Origin: JABWBP01 sp964522165
GTDB taxonomy: Bacteria; Calditrichota; Calditrichia; RBG-13-44-9; J075
Direction of reading: 5' to 3'
Assembly (NCBI GenBank): GCA_964522165.1
Contig: CAZFVV010000004.1
Coordinates: forward strand, 18,541 to 82,540
DNA: 64,000 nucleotides
The position numbers and the translations under genes are program-made. Positions 59,125 to 64,000 of the stretch are shown here, piece by piece. Position 1 is the first letter of the stretch. Each line of letters starts with the position of its first letter. The notes under the pieces were generated by a model that saw only the letters and a program-made list of their open reading frames with translations, had not been told where the DNA came from and did not search any database.

Positions 59125-60576
59125 ATGCTCTTCAATTCCATAGAATTCCTGATCTTTTTTCCCATTGTGGTGGCGGTTTTTTTTAGCCTGCCGCAGCGGT
59201 TTCGCCAGGTCTTTCTGCTGGCGGCCAGCTACTATTTTTACATGTGCTGGAAGGCGGAATACGCCATTTTGATCCTGGCCTCTACCCTGATCGACTACTT
59301 CGCCGCCCTGCAGATGAGCAAAACCGCGGAAAAGAGCGCCCGCAAAAAATACCTCATTCTCAGCCTGGCCTCTAACCTCGGCATCTTGTTCGCGTTCAAA
59401 TATGCCAACTTTTTCAACGAATCCATTCGGGCGGTTTTGCAGCAATTCGATATCTTCTACGGCTTCCCCGGTTTTGATTGGCTGCTGCCGGTGGGCATCT
59501 CCTTCTATACCTTCCAGACCATGAGCTATACCATCGACGTGTACCGGGGAGAGAAAGAGCCGGAGCGCCGCTTCATCACCTTTGCCCTCTACGTGACCTT
59601 CTTTCCCCAACTGGTGGCCGGCCCCATCGAACGCTCGGTGCGTTTGCTGCCCCAGCTCGATAGAACGGTGGGCTTCGATTATGACCGCTTGATTTCCGGG
59701 CTGCGCCTGATGCTGTGGGGATTTTTCAAGAAGATCGTCATTGCCGACCGCCTGGCGATTTACGTCAACCAGGTGTATAACTCCCCGGGGGAGTACCAGG
59801 GCTTCACCCTGCTCCTGGCAACCTACTTTTTTGCGTTCCAGATTTATTGCGATTTTTCCGGCTACTCGGATATTGCCATCGGAACCGCGCGGATCATGGG
59901 CTACGATTTGATGCTCAACTTCCGGCAGCCCTACTTTTCCCAATCCATCAACGAATTCTGGAAACGCTGGCACATCTCCCTTTCTTCCTGGTTCAGAGAT
60001 TATCTCTACATCCCCCTGGGCGGAAACCGGGTGAGCAAGCCGCGCTGGTATTTCAACCTTTTGGCGGTGTTCCTGGTGAGCGGTTTGTGGCACGGGGCCA
60101 ATTGGACCTTTGTGCTGTGGGGATTTTTGCACGGGTTCTACCTGGTCTTTTCCATCTGGACCCAAAAAGCCCGGGAGGCGCTGGCCGGGTTAGTGAAAAT
60201 CGACCGATTTCCGCTCTTGCAGCGGGGCTTGAAGGTCTTCCTGACCTTCCACCTGGTCTGCTTCGCCTGGGTCTTTTTCCGGGCGAACTCCGTCGCGGAG
60301 GCCTTCCTGATCCTCGGTAACCTGCTCCGGCTGGATTTCTCTCCCGCCGGGTTAGCGGCCATCAACGTGGCGCTGGGCTGGGGAGAATTGCTCATCGCCG
60401 TGGGGTCTATCTTGCTGTTAGAGGTTTTTCATTTCCTGGAACGCGCCGGCAAGCTCAAAACCCTGGTTCTGGGGCAGCCGCGCATGTTCCGCTGGGCGAT
60501 TTATTATGCCCTGATCCTGGGAATCGTATTTTTCGGAGTATTCAACCATACGGAATTCATCTATTTCCAATTTTAG
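59125..60576 (+). CDS. MBOAT-family O-acyltransferase (AlgI-like)
   Basis: The 483-residue protein has about eleven membrane helices and the AlgI/DltB pattern: LFNSIEFLIFFPIV at the start, FPQLVAGPIER, YLYIPLGGNR and the catalytic His in GLWHGANWTFVLWGFLHG. In the alginate system AlgI passes acetyl groups to periplasmic transferases. The next gene, one base after the stop, encodes an SGNH-fold protein that could accept them. Confidence 0.93.
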   Translation: MLFNSIEFLIFFPIVVAVFFSLPQRFRQVFLLAASYYFYMCWKAEYAILILASTLIDYFAALQMSKTAEKSARKKYLILSLASNLGILFAFKYANFFNESIRAVLQQFDIFYGFPGFDWLLPVGISFYTFQTMSYTIDVYRGEKEPERRFITFALYVTFFPQLVAGPIERSVRLLPQLDRTVGFDYDRLISGLRLMLWGFFKKIVIADRLAIYVNQVYNSPGEYQGFTLLLATYFFAFQIYCDFSGYSDIAIGTARIMGYDLMLNFRQPYFSQSINEFWKRWHISLSSWFRDYLYIPLGGNRVSKPRWYFNLLAVFLVSGLWHGANWTFVLWGFLHGFYLVFSIWTQKAREALAGLVKIDRFPLLQRGLKVFLTFHLVCFAWVFFRANSVAEAFLILGNLLRLDFSPAGLAAINVALGWGELLIAVGSILLLEVFHFLERAGKLKTLVLGQPRMFRWAIYYALILGIVFFGVFNHTEFIYFQF

Positions 60577-60577
60577 A

Positions 60578-61567
60578 ATGGCTATGATTCGTAAAACCGC
60601 GCTATTCCTCGCCGTGCTGGGGGGACTGTACTTCCTCAGCGCCTTCGTTTTCTCCACCGTGGGGGTAGGGGATCAAACCCTTATGAAGATCGCTGCCCGC
60701 AACCCGGTTGCCCCGGGTGGGTTCGGGTTCACTTTGCAGCGATTTCAAGATATTCAGAACTATCGAAACCTGGATATTCTCTTCCTGGGCTCTTCCCATT
60801 GTTACCGCACCTTCGATACCCGGATTTACGCCGAACACGGCCTGGAAACTTTCAACATGGGAACCACCGGGCAAACGCCTTTGAATACTTACTATTTGTT
60901 GAAACGCTATTTCACGGCGTTGAATCCCCAACTGGTGGTATTCGACCTGAATTACCGGGTGATCGACCGCGACGGGTTGGAATGTTTTTACGACCTTTCG
61001 CAGAACATCTCCTATTCCCCGGAGATGATGGAAATGGCCCTGGCTATCGGAAGCCCCCACGCCGTCAACCTTGCGGTTTCCAAATGGATGCTGCACCTGA
61101 GCGGGCGGGCGCCCCAATTCACCCAGAAACCGGATAAGGACGAACGCTATATACCGGGCGGCTACGTCGAATTTACCCGAAGCCTGGCCGGCGAGGCATC
61201 TCGCTATGAAGCGCGGTTCGTGGATCAAAAACCGCGCAAATCTCCTGCCCGAACGGTGGTTCCGCGGGAAGAACAATTGCAGGCGATTCGCGACGTCATC
61301 CGCCTGGTGAAAGAGAGCCACGCCCGGATCGTTTTGGTAACCAAGCCGGAGCCGTCCCAAAACCTGGGCGCCATCGCCAATTACGAAGAGATATCCCGCA
61401 CTTTTGCCGGAATCGCCCGGGAAGAGGGGATGGTTTACTACGATTTCAACAAAATTCCCCTGCCCCTCGACCCTTACGCGCATTTCCATGACCGGGAATA
61501 TCTCAATCCTGCGGGGGTGGAAATTTTCAACCCCGCTTTAATTGAAATGTTATATCAGACGGAATGA
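60578..61567 (+). CDS. SGNH-fold protein (AlgX/AlgJ-like partner of the MBOAT protein)
   Basis: The 329-residue protein has an N-terminal membrane anchor or signal (about 6-26) and a GDSL-like core with ILFLGSSHCYRTFD (block I serine), GTTGQTPLNTYY and VVFDLNYR. The final acidic/histidine region HFHDREYLNPAGVEIF may hold the rest of the site. By analogy with AlgJ/X it could acetylate the polymer in the periplasm. Its stop overlaps the next gene as ATGA. Confidence 0.75.
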   Translation: MAMIRKTALFLAVLGGLYFLSAFVFSTVGVGDQTLMKIAARNPVAPGGFGFTLQRFQDIQNYRNLDILFLGSSHCYRTFDTRIYAEHGLETFNMGTTGQTPLNTYYLLKRYFTALNPQLVVFDLNYRVIDRDGLECFYDLSQNISYSPEMMEMALAIGSPHAVNLAVSKWMLHLSGRAPQFTQKPDKDERYIPGGYVEFTRSLAGEASRYEARFVDQKPRKSPARTVVPREEQLQAIRDVIRLVKESHARIVLVTKPEPSQNLGAIANYEEISRTFAGIAREEGMVYYDFNKIPLPLDPYAHFHDREYLNPAGVEIFNPALIEMLYQTE

Positions 61568-62643
61568 AAAAATTGTTCAGTGAATTTTTAGTTGCTTATT
61601 ACCGAATCAAACGCTACTTCCTGGATCACCGGGTGGCGGAGCGCCCGCAATTCGAGCGCCTGCGCGAGCGGTTTTACTGCCAATTGTGGGAAGACGCCGC
61701 CGCGGAAATCGGCGCGAAGCTCGAAGATTTCGGCTACGGATACTATAAAATCAGCCGTGATGCTGCTTATACTTTCGTGCAGGAAGCGAAGGTGATGTTG
61801 GACGATCACCTGAGCCTGCGCATGGCCGGCAATAAACCGCTGGTACACCGGATTTTGTCCGAGCGAAACTACCCGGTGCAGGATTACTTAGAATACCGCC
61901 TCCACTCCCTGGGGAAAGCCCGGGAGTTCATCCGCAAAACCGGGGGGCCTTGCGTGGTGAAGCCGGCCGCCGCGACCGGGGCCGGCAACGGGATTACCAC
62001 CAAGATTCGAACCCTCTCCCAACTGCGCAAAGCCTCCTGGTGGGCGGCGACCTTTTCCGAGCGATTGTTGATCGAGAAGGAAATTGCCGGGAGCTCCTAC
62101 CGCTTGTTGTATTTGAACGGCAATTTCATCGATGCGGTGCGGCGCGATCCCCCCGTGGTGGTGGGCGACGGGAAGCGCTCCCTTAAGGAACTGATGCAGT
62201 GGGAGAACCACAAGCGCCTGCAAGAGCCGGAGATCATCGCCCTTTCTCCCCTGGAAATTGATTACGAATGCAAATTGTGCCTCCAACAGCAGGGGTTTAC
62301 CCTGGGGTATCGCCCCGGCGCGGGAGAAAAAATCGCCCTGAAAACCGTGGTCAACCAGAATACCGCCGCAGAGAACGAGTCGGTTCGCCAGGTTGTGCAT
62401 CCCTCCACTATCAAGATCGGGGCGGAAATTGCCGAATTATTCAAACTGAAACTGGTGGGAGTGGATTTGATTACCCCGGATATTACCCGCCCCCTGGCAG
62501 AGGTGAAGGGTGTCATCAACGAGATCAACACCAACCCGGGGCTGCACCATCACTACCTGATCAAAAATAAATCGGAAAACGCCGCGGTCGCCGGGGCGAT
62601 TTTAGAATACATCTTGAGCCGGCATCACCATCAGGGATTTTAA
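61564..62643 (+). CDS. ATP-grasp ligase (cyanophycin/glutathione-synthase-like)
   Basis: The 359-residue protein has an ATP-grasp fold: HRILSERNYPV, the phosphate-binding VVKPAAATGAGNGITTKI, LIEKEIAGSSYRLLYL, DPPVVVGDGKRSL, and the metal-binding INEINTNPGLHHHY. Members form amide bonds between a carboxylate and an amino group. The relatives are the C-terminal parts of cyanophycin synthetase and bifunctional glutathione synthetase. It overlaps the SGNH gene by four bases, so it is likely part of polymer modification. Confidence 0.82.
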   Translation: MKKLFSEFLVAYYRIKRYFLDHRVAERPQFERLRERFYCQLWEDAAAEIGAKLEDFGYGYYKISRDAAYTFVQEAKVMLDDHLSLRMAGNKPLVHRILSERNYPVQDYLEYRLHSLGKAREFIRKTGGPCVVKPAAATGAGNGITTKIRTLSQLRKASWWAATFSERLLIEKEIAGSSYRLLYLNGNFIDAVRRDPPVVVGDGKRSLKELMQWENHKRLQEPEIIALSPLEIDYECKLCLQQQGFTLGYRPGAGEKIALKTVVNQNTAAENESVRQVVHPSTIKIGAEIAELFKLKLVGVDLITPDITRPLAEVKGVINEINTNPGLHHHYLIKNKSENAAVAGAILEYILSRHHHQGF

Positions 62644-62668
62644 TTCACAAGGAAATGAGCGAAGCGTG

Positions 62669-63850
62669 ATGAAAACCATAAAACAGAAAAAACCGCCGGT
62701 GCTGGTGTTGGGCGGAACCTCCAACGCCCTGGCCATCGCCCGCGCCCTGGGCCGGCAGGGAATCCGGGTATATCTTGCAGTGCTGCGCAACACCGCGGCC
62801 TGCTATACCCGCTATGCCGATAAAATATTCCCCATCCCCAGCAAAGACGGCGCGGCGGATTACTGGGGAGAACTGTTGTTGGCTTCAAACAGCGTCTCCC
62901 TGCACGGCAGCGTGGTTTTCCCCTGCAATGACGACGCCATCGAATTTGTGGCCAAATTCCGCAAGGAGTTGGAAAATCATTACATTTTGGATGAATCCAT
63001 TCCCGATTTGCAATTGCTGCTGATCAACAAGCGCAAAACCATGGAGTTGACCCGCTCCATCGGGCTGCCCACCCCGAAATTCACCGCGGTGGAAGGCCCG
63101 GCGGACGCGCATAAGATCGATGGCGATTTCAAATTCCCCATGATCGTCAAGCCGCAGCAATCGCACGTGTTCAAACGCTTCTTCCCGGATGATAAATTGT
63201 TCATCGTGAACTCGTCGGAGGAGCTTCAGCGCCGCTTGCAGCAGGTACTGCAATATGAATTGAAAGTGATCATCAGCGAATTCATCCCCGGCCCGGACAG
63301 TCTGCTGGGCAGTTATTATACCTATATCGATTCCCGGGGTAATCCCCTGTTCCATTATACCAAGAAGGTGCTGCGCCGTTTTCCGAAGAATAACGGGCCG
63401 GCTACTTACCATATTACCGACTGGGACCCGGAAATTGCCGAATTAGGCTTGAAATTCTTCCGGGGCATCGATTTCCGGGGGCTGGGCAACGTGGAGTTCA
63501 AACGCGATTTGCGCGACGGGCAGTTGAAAATCATCGAGTGCAATCCCCGTTTTACCGCCGCCCACGAACTGTTAGTGCGCTGCGGTATGGATACTTCGCT
63601 GATTCTCTATAATCACCTGGCCGGGCGGCCGCTTCCGGCGGTAAATTCTTACAAACAGCGCATGACTTTGTGGTTCCCGTCCCTGGATTATAAAGCCTAC
63701 AAAGAGCTGAAAGGGTTGAAGGAGATTACCTTTTGGAGCTGGTTCAAGAGTGTGGCGCGGCCGCAGGTGTTCCCGCATTTCCGCTGGTTGGATCCCCTGC
63801 CGACCGTGGCTCCTTTTCTTCAAAACGTTCGGAATAAAATACTCCCCTGA
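62669..63850 (+). CDS. ATP-grasp ligase (carboxylate-amine ligase type)
   Basis: The 393-residue protein has a pre-ATP-grasp domain (LVLGGTSNALAIARALGRQGI), a central nucleotide-binding region (FPMIVKPQQSHVF, VIISEFIPGPDS) and the metal site IIECNPRFTAAHEL. It belongs to the PylC/D-aspartate-ligase-like ATP-grasp group, separate from its upstream neighbour. A GTG three bases upstream is an alternative start. Two different ligases in a row suggest attachment of amino acids to a sugar or lipid of the polymer. Confidence 0.82.
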   Translation: MKTIKQKKPPVLVLGGTSNALAIARALGRQGIRVYLAVLRNTAACYTRYADKIFPIPSKDGAADYWGELLLASNSVSLHGSVVFPCNDDAIEFVAKFRKELENHYILDESIPDLQLLLINKRKTMELTRSIGLPTPKFTAVEGPADAHKIDGDFKFPMIVKPQQSHVFKRFFPDDKLFIVNSSEELQRRLQQVLQYELKVIISEFIPGPDSLLGSYYTYIDSRGNPLFHYTKKVLRRFPKNNGPATYHITDWDPEIAELGLKFFRGIDFRGLGNVEFKRDLRDGQLKIIECNPRFTAAHELLVRCGMDTSLILYNHLAGRPLPAVNSYKQRMTLWFPSLDYKAYKELKGLKEITFWSWFKSVARPQVFPHFRWLDPLPTVAPFLQNVRNKILP

Positions 63851-63960
63851 GACCGGGGTTGAATCGTAATTCCTGATCAATCTTTTCGGTTGTTTTCTAC
63901 TTCTACTTTAAGACTTTGAGGGAAAAGAGCAAAAGTGAAGACTTATCAAGCTCTTGACAT

Positions 63961-63987
63961 CCCCCCTTGCCCCCCTTCAAAGGGGGG
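63961..63987. repeat. CCCCCCTT repeat with 8-bp hairpin, cut by the window end
   Basis: CCCCCCTT occurs twice (63961-63968 and 63970-63977); the second pairs with AAGGGGGG (63980-63987) around a two-base loop. It appears to be the beginning of another class A element. TTGACA at 63954 lies just before it. Confidence 0.6.
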
Positions 63988-64000
63988 AAATTTAAGCTGC

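Overview
The window reads as one chromosomal scaffold piece from an uncultured Gram-negative bacterium of the FCB side of the tree (Calditrichota/KSB1-like is my best guess). The reasons are C-terminal YPNPFNP-type sorting domains of type IX secretion substrates (genes ending at 2852 and 42645), a complete division/cell-wall (dcw) cluster with meso-DAP-type MurE, an outer-membrane Wza/Wzc export pair, and several lipoproteins. The lineage is an inference; no rRNA or tRNA gene was seen. Two runs of exactly 100 N (25754-25853 and 28460-28559) show a scaffolded assembly.

Layout. 1-4508: the end of a large secreted surface protein, and an Ig-repeat lipoprotein on the minus strand. 4876-9775: SPOR lipoprotein, YebC, RuvC-RuvA-RuvB and QueA. 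9898-28372: dcw cluster in the order mraZ-rsmH-ftsL-ftsI-murE-murF-mraY-murD-ftsW-murG-murC-murB-ftsQ-(gap)-ftsA-ftsZ. 28616-33288 (minus): DUF2339 membrane protein, a radical-SAM-like protein without the cysteine cluster, and an ArsP_2-type permease. 33615-36659: CutA, an eIF2B-like protein, a response regulator and CdsA. 37079-47365: a propeller lipoprotein, a subtilisin-like sorted protease behind a structured leader, an orphan OppD-type ATPase, a TPR protein and a class-V aminotransferase. 47532-48128 (minus): PgsA. 48533-63850: a polysaccharide cluster with sugar-phosphate transferase, deacetylase, STAS regulator, Wza, Wzc/tyrosine kinase, epimerase, FemAB protein, glycosyltransferase, MBOAT acyltransferase, SGNH protein and two ATP-grasp ligases.

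The most unusual property is what lies between the genes. Nearly every junction longer than about 50 bases, including those inside the ruv and dcw operons, is filled by a repeat. Class A elements are arrays of one short word (for example GTGTTATA, GGGTATAAG, AATTCGTGT, CAATTGC, AAGTGGAA, GCGCATAGGGC, CGTATT) followed by a second array of the same word in inverted orientation, so the transcript can fold into a long imperfect hairpin. At least a dozen different words share this architecture, and neighbouring junctions usually use different words. Some elements run into genes and supply stop codons (ruvC, ftsW, the OppD-like gene, the deacetylase) or a start codon (murB). Class B elements are clusters of short perfect hairpins; one (30968-31166) has 27-bp terminal inverted repeats and a 10-bp direct flank like a MITE, and it shares a covarying two-hairpin module with the element at 19846-19966. 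Together they are my main candidate for something not well described.
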